Assembly: GCF_020509005.1 (NCBI RefSeq)
Contig: NC_063012.1
Location: forward strand, 4,030,001-4,094,000
Origin: Fulvia fulva
Taxonomy: Eukaryota > Ascomycota > Dothideomycetes > Mycosphaerellales > Mycosphaerellaceae
DNA: 64,000 bases
Direction: 5' to 3'
The notes under the pieces: generated by a model
Seen by the model: the letters and a program-made list of their open reading frames with translations, nothing else
The model's database searches: none
Told to the model about the DNA's origin: nothing
In this document: piece by piece, positions 10,427-22,016 of the stretch
Position numbering within the stretch: the stretch's first letter is position 1
Layout: every line of letters starts with the position of its first letter
Position numbers and translations under genes: made by a program

Positions 10427-12907
10427 CTACTTGTCCAGCGTGACATAGTTTGCAGGGAAAAGACCGATACGTCCGTTGAACTCGCCCTGCCACCAATCGT
10501 CATCTGGGAATTCCTACATGTCGTTAGTTCACTGCTGCGGTGTGTGCATTGTGTTTGGACTTACGATGTTCGTGATCTTGGCGCCGTCTGGGAAGCTAAG
10601 CTCATTCTCTTCCGCTGCATCGTAGTCGTACTCGGCGGTCGCTGTACGCCCTTGGGCGCCGGCAGGTTGCTGAGGCGCAGCTGGAGGCTCAGCTTCGGTA
10701 GCACGTGGCGCGGGAGGTGGAACAGCGGCTGCTCCTGCACCACTCTCAACGAGCTCGACATAATTGCTTGGGAAAAGACCACGTTCACCTCGGCTGTTTT
10801 CACCCATCCACCAGTCTTCATCGACCATGTCGATGTTAGTGATACGCTCGCCTTCTCGGAGCGCAATCTCGTTCTCTTCATCCTTCTCGTAGTCAAATTG
10901 AGCAACGGCCTCCTTACCGCCAGAGTCGCCGGCACCGCGTGGATCCTGCACTTCGCCGAATGTGGTGTGAGCAGCAGCCTGTGCAGCGCCACGAGATGGA
11001 TCGTCGTCTTGTGCTTGTGGCTCGGGCGAAGGTTCTCTGTGGCTTGCAATCGCGTTCTCAATCGAAGCGGTCGGTACTGGCCGTGATGGTAGGTCATCTG
11101 CTGGCTCTATAGGCTCAGGACCACGACTGACTGGCATAGCGATGCGGACGGGTGATCCCTGCGGCTCATAATCGTTCTCTTCCTCATCTTCATCCGGCTG
11201 AGGTCGGGGTGGCGGAGGAGGTAGGTCCTGATGCTGCTCAGCCGGCACATCTTCCTCTGCTGGTCGCTGTGGGAGTCCAGGAATGGGCACGCCGCGCACA
11301 CCTGCATTTGGTTTGCTGGAAGTGTCAAGCGGTGGCGGCTCGGGCGCACCAGTTGCCTCGCGGCTTGCTCCCATCGGCGCAGCGCCAGCAAAGCGGTCCC
11401 TTATCGAGCCAACGCCACCAGTAGGAGGCTCATTCTCTTCCTGTGATTGATCGTGACCCGTGCGCTGCTCGCTGATGCCGCTGCCGCCAGTACGTGTCGG
11501 GATCTGCACGCCCCACTTCTTGCCTTCATACCCACTCTGCCACTGACTACTCTCTTGACTTCTGATAGGGGAAGCTGGAGTGCCAGAGTGAGATGGTATC
11601 TGGGTCTGAGCAGCACCGCTGTCTCCACGCTCTCGTGCCTTCTTCTCAGCCCAAAGCTGTGCTGGTGTCTTTCCACCCTCATCAGCAAAGGTTTTGCTTG
11701 CAGTTCCAACCGGCGCAGCAGCGGCAAGTGGCTTGGCCTCGAATCCACCCGGTGTTGGAGCCTTCGTGCCTCCAAAAGTGCCTGCGGCCGCTCCGAAGCG
11801 GTTTGCGACCTTGGGCTTGGGGAGCTCTGTCAATGGTTTCGCTTGTGTGAAGGCCGCAGAACGGTCTGCCAGCGACCTTGGTCGGTCCTCTTCGTCAGCG
11901 CTTGGCTGTGGTGGCGGAGGCTGTGCTGCAGCTGGTGCACCCTGTGCTTTGCGCCTGATCTCGTTGATGTCTACCTTGCCGACTGGCTCGTATGCACCCT
12001 TTACCACAGTTGGTCTGTCATCTTGCGTGCTCGCACCCTCTTGAGCCTGCCTTCTCAGAGCAGCGATATCGACCTTGCCTATTGGTTGGTATCCACCGCT
12101 TACTACATCAGCACTACCGTTGCTGGGACGGGAAGGTGCTTGGTATTTCGAGGGCTCGCGCTGTGATTGCAAGGCGTTGATGTCGACCTTCGTAGGCTTG
12201 TAGGCAGATTCGACCTTCTCCAGCTGCGATCTGGAGACTTGTGGGGCGTCCTGACCCCAGCCATCATCGTCTGTCGGACCTGATGGCGCGGGCGCCCGTG
12301 TTCGCACGCCCCCCAAAGGCTGGAAGCCGCCGGCAGCTCCAAAGCTCTTCGTAGGCAAGACCGGCTTTGCCTTTGGTGGTGGAGGACGGGATGATGCCGG
12401 CGCTGGCACAGAGCCTCCTCCGCTGTACTTTGAGCCTGAGGAATCTGCTACTTTCTGCACGATCACCTCAGGAGTCAGGTCGCGGTCTGATCTTGCAGTG
12501 ACCTGCACGTGGTATCCATGTAACACTTTCGAGACGGCACTAAGGTGGCTGGTGAAGTAGCCCTTGGTCCTCTCCGGCACGCCCTCTCCACACCACGCAA
12601 TGAGCACGCTCTTTGGTAGCGTTGTGTTGGGGTCCTTGACCTTGACGAAAGCAAATTGAATGCGTCCGTCCGAGAAGTCTTCGAGCAGATCTGCCAACTC
12701 CCCCTCGCCTGTGGTCTGCACGTTCAAGATGCTCTCCTTGCCGGACTCTGCCTGGAAGGCATTGGCAAGCGGAGCCTTGACGGAGAACACGGCCCATATG
12801 CCGTAGGTGGGCGAAGCTGCAGCCGGACCGGACGGCGAAGAGTTCACGATCTTCTGGTAGCTGTTGGTGATTGAGGGCCCGTTCTGGGACAGGTTCAAGG
12901 TAGCCAT
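10427..12907 (-). CDS. ABP1: Abp1/drebrin-like actin-binding protein (ADF-H plus two SH3 domains)
   Basis: Two exons, 10565-12907 and 10427-10513, encode 809 residues. Abp1 binds F-actin at cortical patches and recruits endocytic partners through its SH3 domains, also regulating Arp2/3. Residues 1-155 form an ADF-homology domain (TYGIWAVFSV ... GRIQFAFVKVKDPNTTLPK ... LIAWCGEGVPERTKGYF). Three repeats of the type Y-x-P-x-GKVDI-x-x-(L/I)-R follow at about residues 235-320. The middle is Pro-rich and disordered. SH3-1 lies at about 664-719 (AVAQFDYEKDEENEIALREG ... WWMGE ... GLFPSNYVELVE). SH3-2 is split by the intron: the first half ends at TNI, the second exon begins EFPDDDWWQGEFNGRIGLF and ends at TAG 10427-10429. 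The intron is phase 0, GTAAGT to TAG. Without the second exon the last SH3 would be cut in half. Confidence 0.93.
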
Positions 12908-13922
12908 GGTGGAGGGTTGCGAGTGCGGGTGTTTGGTGAAATGCCTGGCGAGTGTGTTGGAGGTAGGTCACTCGCCGGCTCTAGACGTGGGTAGATGTGG
13001 TCAAGCGGAAGTCACAGCAACAGGTCTGGGTACAGAAGAAGAAGCTCGCTGACATGTGGTGGAGTGTTCAGTGGGAGTACGACAGCGCGACGCAGCTGAG
13101 TCAGGACCGGAGCGACCTGTACTCCTCGCTCAGGCTCCTCCTCGTGCTCCTCCATGTCCGCCAAGTAGTTCAGCCTGCGTCATTCGCGGGAAGAGCACGT
13201 GGTCCGTGGAAGCGGCAAGACATCCAGGATGGACACGCAACGCCGCAGTGGCTGGGCTGGGCTGGGCAGAACAGGAGGAACAGGCAGCTATATAGCATTC
13301 CTTCACCATGCGACCAAGAACGCGAGCTGTGTGCATGTCGTTGGATGCATGATCAGAGCAGGACAGCTTTGTTGTAATGGCCGATTGCTCCAGGACCAGG
13401 TGGATACTGTAGAAGACGAGCTACATAGACGGACCAGCCAGCTCCTCGAGAACTCGCACCAGCAATCAAAGCACGGTGTGAGTACGAGTCTGAGTCTCAT
13501 GATTCTCATCCGTGTCGTCACTGGTGACCGGCAACATGTTGAACGTACGCCGTGATCCGCACAATATGGCATGCTCGCCACCACTTTCGCCGCCGATGCA
13601 ACGCCTCCTGGCCTCCAATCTCGCCCTGTGAATTAGATTCGCTGCTGCTGCTGCTCAATTCACACCTTACACACCACAAGACCTTCTTCGCTCGTCAGCC
13701 TCGCGCCTTCCCGCTCCCCGTCTCGCAGGTCTAATAACTCTTCTTGTGTCGCGCGCATCTGTCCAAGTTGCTTCCGCCGCTGCCGTCAAGTGTTATTTCC
13801 TTTGCATATTTCCCCATCACCACCGCATCGCAATCCCCATCAAATCTCGAGGACATGGCAGCGCTCTGCCCATAGATTTGATGTCGCGCATGCCCTACTG
13901 ACCTCCAGCCGCAACCGCAACC
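12908..13922. promoter_or_regulatory. Divergent promoter region between ABP1-like and F-box genes
   Basis: A 1-kb gap between two divergent starts. It has pyrimidine-rich tracts from about 13640 to 13920, including a short GCTGCTGCTGCTGCT run at 13640, as expected for a leader ahead of the F-box gene. No coding sequence is supported. Confidence 0.45.
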
Positions 13923-16900
13923 ATGGACTATGCCAATGGGAGAAGCGCCAGCGAGGCGCCTTCAGACGATGAGGACTTCTATGGCGATGACACGCCCACG
14001 TGTCCGACCCTTGACCATCAACCCACCCAGGAGAACCACCCTCAGGAGAACCACACCCAGGAGGAGCCTGCCGCTGCCACTGTTGCCACGGCCACTACTG
14101 CGACTGCCACCACGAATCCAGAGGCTGTGAACGGCGACGATGAGGACGACGAGTCGTCCTCCGAGATGGACTTTTCTTCGCCCAGTCGGCCAAGCACACC
14201 GGAACCTGCCACTTTGCCCGCTGCCAGCCCTACTGCTCATGCCGGAGCCAAACGCAAGCTCAGCGATGCCACTGATGCTAACAATGTTGCTCCAGTCCCT
14301 ACACAAGAGTCAGCCAAGAAGCGCAAACTGTCCACAGCGTCCGCGAAGCAAGATGGAGAAAAGCCAAGGATACCACAACTTCCAGCAGAGGTGTGGCAGC
14401 GCGTCTTTGTGCACCTACCTCCTGCAATGCTTTGCCGTTGTTTACGCGTCTGCAAGTCCTTCAACCAATGGCTCACCAGCACATCAGCTCCGCCAACTGC
14501 CAGGAAGGATACACCGAAAATCCAAGTACTGGATAGTGAGAGCATCTGGACCAATTCCAGGAAGACCTTCTTTCCGACTTTGCCTAGGCCACTCGCACAG
14601 TTCTCCGAACTTGGCATGCTGAAGCTGGTCGGAGGACGCAGCTGCCAGTTCTGCCACAGACCGCCGGTGCCATCTCCCGCTACTACTGTGCTTAACGCAG
14701 GTCCAGGTCCGAACGGTCTTCGCGTCATATGGCCATTCGGCATTCGATCTTGCGGACTGTGTCTACAACCTCGATCCTTGAAGGTGAATCCGACATTGCA
14801 GCCTCCCCCGAGATCCAACTAACATCTTGCTTAGGATGTCCAAGTTCTCGGCGATCCCTCCCTCGGCCGACTACGCAACGGCGTCACGCACGGATACTTG
14901 TCTCCCGACCTTCACTTTGCAGCAGAGTCTGTACGCCAAACTGTCCCAGGCGGCATTCCTGGAAACCTCAGATTCTCCAAGATATATCACATCACAGATT
15001 TGGAAGCCATCAGAAGTGAGGAAGAAAGTGCAAGGGCACTCGGACCCGGTGCTGTCGACGAGTGGCACAAAGGTCTATTCGCTCGCGGTAAGGAAAGCAT
15101 GGCAGACTCTGCACGTTGGGAGAAGTGGGAGCTGCAACAATTGCGTCCAGGGCAGGACCTGGCACAGGTCCTCAGGGAGTATGATCTTGAGTCTTTTCCG
15201 CGACATGGTGAGGAAGCCCAGCGTAGATCTGTGGGAGTAAACGGTGTCCAGTCGTCCCCGACGGCCAACGGTAAGCAGGCATCTCCTTGTGCTCCGTGTT
15301 GTTGCACTTTTCCGCTTCTTCATGTAAATGATTGGCACGCTCTAGTACGATTAGCTGGGCGCATGTCTAGAAATGATATCGGTGGGCGATCGGACAAGAC
15401 AGGACCTGACCTAACTCTCGCAGGTATTCACCCTCTGCCACAGCCTGTTCATTTCTTCCACAACGGCTACAACAACCACTTTCAGCCACCACCTCAGCCG
15501 GCACCTCAGCCTCCACAGCACTACCTTCCCCCACCACCGCCTTTCCCAGCTCCGATGCCCCCGCAGCATTTCTTCAGGCCAGTCCGTAATCCTCAGGAGG
15601 TGGAGGAAGCCCGCCAGGCCCGGAAAGCAGAAATTGAGCGCCGATGCAGGGAATTCGAACCACCACTGGAGCCCAACGTTCTGCAGCATATGGAATCTTT
15701 CCAAGCGGCCATGCAGATTACCACTCCCATGACGGACCCTGCCTGGGAAATGCTCAAGCCAAGAATCATTGCACAAAGAGAGGGCGCTGAGCTCGCGGAG
15801 CACGAACGTGCCTCGCAACTAGCTGCGCTGCAAGCTGCACTTCCATCCGGCAATATGGACGACATCGTCCCGAGGCCCGCTAAAGAAACTTACGATCGTG
15901 ATTATGAGCAGGCGCAAGAACCACTACGCAAGCAGCTGGGTGAGTATGCCGATGACTACATCAACGGCAAGTGGGGCGGGGGCAAGATGCTTGACAAGGA
16001 CAACGCTCCTCTCTTTGCCCTCCATGCCCTCATGCACATCCGTCAGAGATACGCCGAGGACAAATCGTTAGGTCTGCTGCCCAGGTTTGAGCCACCAAAG
16101 CGCAAAGACGGTGCAAAGCAAGGCAGTCCACCCGTGGAGCCGTTCCTGTCCTTGGATAACATGAAATGGGTGTACGATAACAAGGTGAGACCATTGACAG
16201 ACGTCCATCGTCGGGAGCATTTCATATGTGTCGGGTGCGCCGAAGAGAAGAAGCCCAAGTGGTTCGCGTTTGAAGGTCTCATCCAGCATTATGGCGCCAA
16301 GCACACCACTGCGTTCAGCAGAGGCAACATCGTAGTCCATTGGCAGACAGCAGAATGGCCGGAAGAGCCACCATTCCACACCAATCCATCGCACTGGCTC
16401 AAGCTAGATCGTCGGCCTCAGGACTACCGGAACAACAATCGTGCTCGAAACATCACCCCACATGGTAATCATGAGAGCCCCTTATCTGCGCCTTCATCGG
16501 CTCCAACTCTACCGGAGAAACCATATCACGCTGCGATCAATGGCTACCCTGTCGTGAGTCCTGGTTATCCACCACACTATACGCCCCCTGCCAGTGCCCC
16601 ATCAAACGGCTATTTCTACCCACCGGGGGCGGCCGACTCCAACATCGACATGAGTCACGATGCGCAAGTTGGCAAGCTATCGAGCGATGCTCGTGAGCTC
16701 TGGGATGCACTGGATGGTGTCAAGGATATGATGGAGTGCATTCGCATCCACACAGTGATCCATCTTACAGTCACGCGCTTTGCAGAGCGATTCCGCCAGA
16801 AACCACACTTGGACCTGCTCACCGATGCTTTGGCGACCAACGCGCTCATGCGTCCGCTCAAGAATGCACATGGCCTAGCGTGCAGAAGCTGTGTCGCTGC

Positions 16901-18410
16901 TCAGCCAAACGGAGTTGGCAATCATGGGTCGTACTGGATCAGGATCAAGGGCGTGAAAGTCTACAATACTTCTTCTCTGATCACGCATCTGAAGGTCATG
17001 CATCAGTCACAAGTCCAGAGTGGCTTTTTGGACTGGACGAGAGACATGATCGAGTTGCCAGAAGTCCCGCTCGTTAAAGATCTGCTTCGTGCACCCGGCA
17101 TGAACGATGACAAGCTCGCTTTGGTTGCTGCAGCCTTTCCACGCGCGTTCCCGGCTCCTCTTCCCAAGATTGGAGTCGTGTCAGAAGAGCCAGCTCATGC
17201 GAATGCAGGTGGATTACCTGCTAGTCGTCTGCTAACTCGGCTGGGCAAGAAGCAGAAAGCACAGGCGAGGAAGAAGGGTGCTAAGCAGCCCAATGGCGTG
17301 ACAGATCGTGATGACTCGCAGGAGCCGCTACCAGAGCCGACTGAGGACGAGTATGACCCTCGGAGGCCTATGTTCGTCGCCCCCAAAGAACAGGTTGCGG
17401 ATCCATCTCAATTCGACACCGATGCTCGCAAGAAGTCACCTCCTGCTGTTGCATCAGGCGCGGGCATTCTGGATCTGACGCCCGAAACACTGGCGGCTCT
17501 GCAGAGCTTGGGTGTCCTACCTGTCCAACAACAGCCTCAACCAGCTCCTCAGAATGATCGAAGCAGTCGCAGTCCTTCTGTCGGCCGAGATGAGCCGAAC
17601 CTGCCGTCACAAGCTGTCAGCAACACTTCAGTCACCACCCCGACCGAAGCACCAGATATTGCGGCAATCCTAGCATCGCTGACAGGCCAGGCAGCGCCAA
17701 CGGCACCAGCAACCACCCCTAAAGCGGCTAGCAACAGATCAGGCAGTGTGCCGCGTCGATATCAGCATGATCAGCACCGCAGGTCGGGCCATGAGGCTGT
17801 GGCTCGACAGCATCGCGATGATCAGCGGCCTAGCTCTCGCTATGAGCCAGCGCCAACGACGAGCCACGATACCAGTGGTCTTGACTTGCGGGCACTCCAA
17901 GCTGCTCTTGCTCAAAATGGCCAGCACTTCGAGCAGAACCAGCAGCAGCAGCGACATACGTACGTGGATGCGCCATACCAGCCGATGCCGAGGTACCAAT
18001 ATGTGTACGAAGGAGAACAGCACTGCAGTCAGCCACAGGCACATGCCCCTGCTTACAGGGAAGCGCCTGTACAGTACATGCCATTGCCAGAGCGTGAGCC
18101 TGCGCGGTACCAGTACGAGCAGCCGGCACCTCCGAAACCAATCTATGTCGATCAATATGGCCGACCGCTTGAGCTGATTCCAATCGACTCAGCGCCCGCA
18201 CCGGTGCAGTACGCACCAAACCCGTACGAGCCACAGCAGTACGGCCGACGGCATGAACACCCAATGTACACTACGACCATGGCTCCTGGCCCTCACCTTC
18301 AGCCAGTGTATGACGACCGACGTCAGATGTATTATGAGCCTGTACCACCCAATGGCACTGCACAGCATTACACATACGACGACGCACGTGCTTCAGTGCC
18401 ACGGAATTGA
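13923..18410 (+). CDS. Large F-box protein with two C2H2-like metal-binding clusters
   Basis: Three exons, 13923-14783, 14835-15270 and 15424-18410, encode 1427 residues. The N-terminus is acidic and disordered with an AKKRKLSTAS nuclear-signal-like segment. An F-box lies at about residues 150-195 (IPQLPAEVWQRVFVHLPPAM, then LCRCLRVCKSFNQWL), suggesting a Skp1-Cullin-F-box ubiquitin-ligase adaptor. A Cys-rich segment follows (CQFCH, CGLC). After a Pro-rich spacer come two C2H2-like clusters: CVGCAEEKKPKWF with HYGAKH (about 16222-16300) and CRSCVAAQ with THLKVMH (about 16870-17000). The tail is Gln/Pro/Tyr-rich and disordered. Intron 1 (GTGAAT...TTAG, with CTAAC) is phase 0; intron 2 (GTAAGC...CGCAG) is 153 nt, phase 1 and itself open in frame. 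Substrate is unknown. Confidence 0.75.
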
Positions 18411-18842
18411 GTGAATTGCATATGATGGAGGAATGTATGAGTATGCAACTTTGTCGGAAGTCTTCAGGACGGCGCATTTCGTGGGAAGGGGTATTGAACG
18501 GTCTGCTGTACTTTGGCCGCGAAGATACCCACAAGGCGGATTGAAGGACAACTGTATCGTACCGCTTGAGTGTACATGAGCAATAAGCTTCTCTAATTCA
18601 CATGTCCCTAACTCTAGAGCGTCTTGCTCAATCTCATTTGTCGTGGTTATCCCGAGGGTGCCAAAGGTGCATCGATGCTTGTCCTAGCAAGGCAGGTGTG
18701 ACCCCGCTGTGGATGTATCCCTTTCGCAATCCTCGGCAAAATGACTACAGTTTGCATATATGCTTACCTCATACAGCGATGCGCATTATCGCCGGGCAGT
18801 GACCTGTACTGCGATAGAGTCTCAGATGCAAGATCGGCGAGG
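18411..18842. other. Intergenic region between F-box and MFS genes
   Basis: Holds the 3' flank of the F-box gene and the 5' flank of the MFS gene. An in-frame upstream ATG at 18741 would add 34 residues to the MFS protein but gives an unlikely hydrophobic, Cys-containing extension, so I excluded it. Confidence 0.4.
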
Positions 18843-20418
18843 ATGTCATCTTCATCCTCGTCTGGGAACACGTCTTCTGCCCTTCTGAGAGATCGGCCTG
18901 GAGTGGCGACCTATCACACCATGCCTGAGGAGTCAACCACGAAGCTGGCTTTCTCGCCGCCATATACGAAATCACTTCCCAATGGCGATACAAGTACACG
19001 GCAGAACTCGGATTCCATCCAAGATGCAGAGGACATCATCGACCACCACCTCGAACGACGTCTTCGTCTCAAAGTCGACCTTCGTCTCTGCACCATCGCC
19101 GGAATTCTCTGCAGCTTGAACCTCCTCGACTCCGGAATCATCTCCTCAGCATCTGTCACATCCATGCTTTCCGACCTGGACTTGACAGGCCACCGCTACA
19201 GCGTCAGCATCTTCATCTTCACAATCTCCTCAATCGCATTCCAACTACCATCCACAATCGCCGTCAGAACTTTCGGGCCAAGGATATGGTTCGCGGTCAT
19301 CACGTTCATGTTCGGGCTCATCAAGATGTGCACGGCTTTCATCCACACGTGGAGGGAAATGATCGCGTTGAGAGTGTTGTTGGGCGGGGTTGACGTATTT
19401 AATCAGCACTTGGTATCTGAGGAGCGAGCAGCAGGTAAGGTTCGCCTTCTTGCAGAGTGGACAGGTGATTATCTTGGCAACGGGGGGTATTGTGAACTGG
19501 GGTCTCAATCTTCTTGATGGGAAGGGAGGTTTGGAAGGGTGGAGATACATGTACCTTGTGCAAGGCCTGATGACCATGGTCATTGGCTTTGCAACGTATT
19601 TCTGGATGGTGGACTTCCCTGAGAAGGCCCAGAATAGTTTGTGGTTCTTGACGAAGGAGGAGCAGGAGATGGCTGTGAGGAGAATCCAGAGGGACAGGAG
19701 GGATGTGAAGGCTGAGGTTTTCGCTTGGCGGAAGGTGCTGGTGCACGCGAAGGATGTCAAAGTCTACGGGTAGGTGGAACAGGTATCACATCTTGATTGA
19801 TGCTAACACCGTCACAGCTTCGCTTGCATGTACTTCCTGCTCAACCTGGTCTCGACCTCAATGAGCTACTTCTTGCCTATCATCCTCAGTGGCATGGGCT
19901 ACGACGAGAACCGGTCGATATTACTGTCAGCACCACCATATTACTACGCAGTTCTGCCCGTCATCTTCACATCAGTCATTGGAGATAGATACAAGCTCCG
20001 AGGTCCCGTCATCATCTTCAACAGCATCTGTCTAATCACTGGCTTCGGCATGCTCGGTTTCGCGAAACAAGTCACGGTCCGCTACATTGGCACATATCTG
20101 GTCACAGGAGCCTACGTGTCTAATTGGGCAGCCATCACGACTTTTCAGACAAGCAACATCACGGGTCAATGGAAGCGAGCTTTCACGGCTGCTGCCTGTA
20201 CTGCCATGAACGGAGCTGGAGGCATCGCAGGAAGCTACATTATCATGCAGAAGGAAGCGCCAAGGTATCCCACTGCTGTGTGGATCTCAATTGGGAGCCA
20301 TCTGTTGATCATCGGCTTTGTGGTAGCCTTTTCGGGATACTTCTATGTGGCGAACAAAAGGCAACGGGCTGGAAAGGCTGTGCTTGAAAGGACCGAGGGC
20401 TTCCGTTACGCGTTCTGA
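18843..20418 (+). CDS. MFS permease, anion:cation symporter (Dal5/Tna1-like) family, reading frame broken
   Basis: The sequence encodes a 12-helix major facilitator related to fungal allantoate/nicotinate-type permeases. The first part (from ATG 18843) has a polar N-terminus, then KVDLRLCTIAGILCSLNLLD, the usual TM1 start with N-L-L-D, and runs to IALRVLLGG at about 19389. The next expected motif, G-x-x-E-A-G-F-x-P-G before YLISTWY, is missing: the frame jumps, and the matching continuation (TYLISTWYLRSEQQVRFAFL) is in the +1 frame from 19391. About 23 nt appear deleted, and frame 1 ends at TGA 19515-19517. A later intron at 19770-19817 (GTAGGT...CACAG) joins KVYG to FACMYFLLN, and the protein ends at 20418. 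Either a recent pseudogene or an assembly indel. Substrate cannot be told from sequence. Confidence 0.75.
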
Positions 20419-20582
20419 ATATGCGGATGCATTTGCTTCGAATGCCTCTTGAAGCCTCTGGCTTTGAGACGCTGAAGGGTCGCGAAATGGAGGCAAACAA
20501 AAGATGGAACCCAAGCACAAAGGTGTCGTGAGCTTGCAGGGAATAGACATCTGTGAAAGGTATAAGATATTACTGCTCGTGA

Positions 20583-22016
20583 CTGCACGACGGAGTACCT
20601 CTCCACCGAGCGCTTCTTATCAAGATACCACCACAGAAGAAACGCGGCGCTTCCAAGCAGCCGGAGGACAAAGCCACCAAGGAGACGAAAGCTGCCAAAG
20701 AAGCCCGTATCAAGATCGCCGCCGCAAAGCAAAAGAAAGAAAATGGGAAGCAGGCTAGGTTGCAGCAAGCCCGCGAAGATGAAGCTGCTAAGGAGAAGGA
20801 GCAAGAGGCGGCAGTGAAGAAGAAGAAGAAGAAGAAGAAGAAGAAGAAGAAGAAGAAGGATGATGCTACGGAAGCTGCTACTGTGAAGGAACTTGGTCAA
20901 AAACGGGCCGCCCAGGAGAAAACAGATGCTGCGAAGAAGGAGGCTGAGAGCGCCGACCGAGAAGCTGCTGATCGACAATCCGATGAGCCTGATGCAGCTG
21001 AACGTGTCTCTACTAACAATCCCGGAACCCCACCAGCTATGCCATTCGAAGGGCCTCCATACGGTCCTGGTGTGAGCATCACTGGTGATATCATCTTGAA
21101 CGGCGCTTGGAACGTCCGCCGCTACAGCAATGACTTTGAGAACGGCAAAGAGCGACTCTTGCTTGATAGGTCCCGTAATGTTCTTGTTCAGTCTGAGCAC
21201 AGCGCACCCAGAGCCAAAGTTGGCCCTGCGGGAACTCAGGCGCCACCTTCAGGTGCTTCAGACTCGCGAATATTCCAGACCGACACAACTCAACATCGTA
21301 AGGTAAATGGACCGCCTCGCCTCAACCACCCAGACTTCAACAATCACAATGGTGTCGGCGCTCGTGCTGAGAGAAGAGAGAGTGAGGGTGGGATTTCTCC
21401 GCGTGGTACCTCGCAACTGAGCCCACGTGGTGTCGATGGCTCCGCCATTGTAGTCAACATCCGCCAGGCTGACGCTACACAAGCCATGAACACGACGAAC
21501 GAGCCTTCCGGGAAGCGCAAGAGTGGGCATTCGCGGCAGACCGACATTCCCACCGAACACGAGACTCTGAACAGAGTCGCTGGCCGTGTAACAGAATCAG
21601 ATGGCGATGATTATGGTAGGCAAAGTCCGACCAAACGTCCTCGCCTGTCTGGCCATTTTGGATCTTCTCACTTCCCATCTGTCTCACCGTCACACGAGAA
21701 CGACTTCGCAGAGGACGAATTCGATGATCGATCGTCCCTCCGCAGACCCAGTTCCCCCTTCGGTGACGATACTGAAGCCAACACACTTCAGCCGGCAACC
21801 GACATGACGGAGATACTTGAAGCAGCCGGCGGTAGTGAGTCCAGCGGTGACAGATCAGCGGAGAGGGATACGAAGGAAGCTTTGCACCTGGAGGGTTTTC
21901 GGGCTGATCGGGCGAGTGCAAAGGATGGAAAATTACCGATAGGACGTTTGAGAAGCCAACGGAGGCCATCGGGGGGCATTCCCGATTTGTCAGTAGATAT
22001 CTCTGAGTTGTGGTAG
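20583..22016 (+). CDS. Unknown Lys-rich/disordered protein with the module shared with the gene at 7.1-8.5 kb; start uncertain
   Basis: The frame is open from 20583 to the TAG at 22016, but its first in-frame ATG is at 21039 (MPFEGPPYGPG...), giving 325 residues. Upstream, 20625-21038 reads as a coherent Lys/Ala/Glu-rich protein (IPPQKKRGASKQPEDKATKE ... KEARIKIAAAKQKKENGKQ) with 14 or so consecutive lysines from an AAG microsatellite, so true coding probably starts before 21039, through an upstream exon, a non-ATG start or a lost ATG at 20625 (now ATA). Residues 4-57 counted from 21039 form the shared module: EGPPYGPGVSITGDIILNG, then AWNVRRY and, later, LLLDRSRN and SAP. The C-terminal part is disordered with SPTKRPRLSG as a possible nuclear signal. 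No known family recognised. Confidence 0.6.
   Translation: MHDGVPLHRALLIKIPPQKKRGASKQPEDKATKETKAAKEARIKIAAAKQKKENGKQARLQQAREDEAAKEKEQEAAVKKKKKKKKKKKKKKDDATEAATVKELGQKRAAQEKTDAAKKEAESADREAADRQSDEPDAAERVSTNNPGTPPAMPFEGPPYGPGVSITGDIILNGAWNVRRYSNDFENGKERLLLDRSRNVLVQSEHSAPRAKVGPAGTQAPPSGASDSRIFQTDTTQHRKVNGPPRLNHPDFNNHNGVGARAERRESEGGISPRGTSQLSPRGVDGSAIVVNIRQADATQAMNTTNEPSGKRKSGHSRQTDIPTEHETLNRVAGRVTESDGDDYGRQSPTKRPRLSGHFGSSHFPSVSPSHENDFAEDEFDDRSSLRRPSSPFGDDTEANTLQPATDMTEILEAAGGSESSGDRSAERDTKEALHLEGFRADRASAKDGKLPIGRLRSQRRPSGGIPDLSVDISELW
20815..20859 (+). repeat. (AAG)n microsatellite encoding polylysine
   Basis: About 14 AAG units in the open frame of the unknown gene at 20583-22016. Expected to vary in length between strains. 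Confidence 0.9.
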
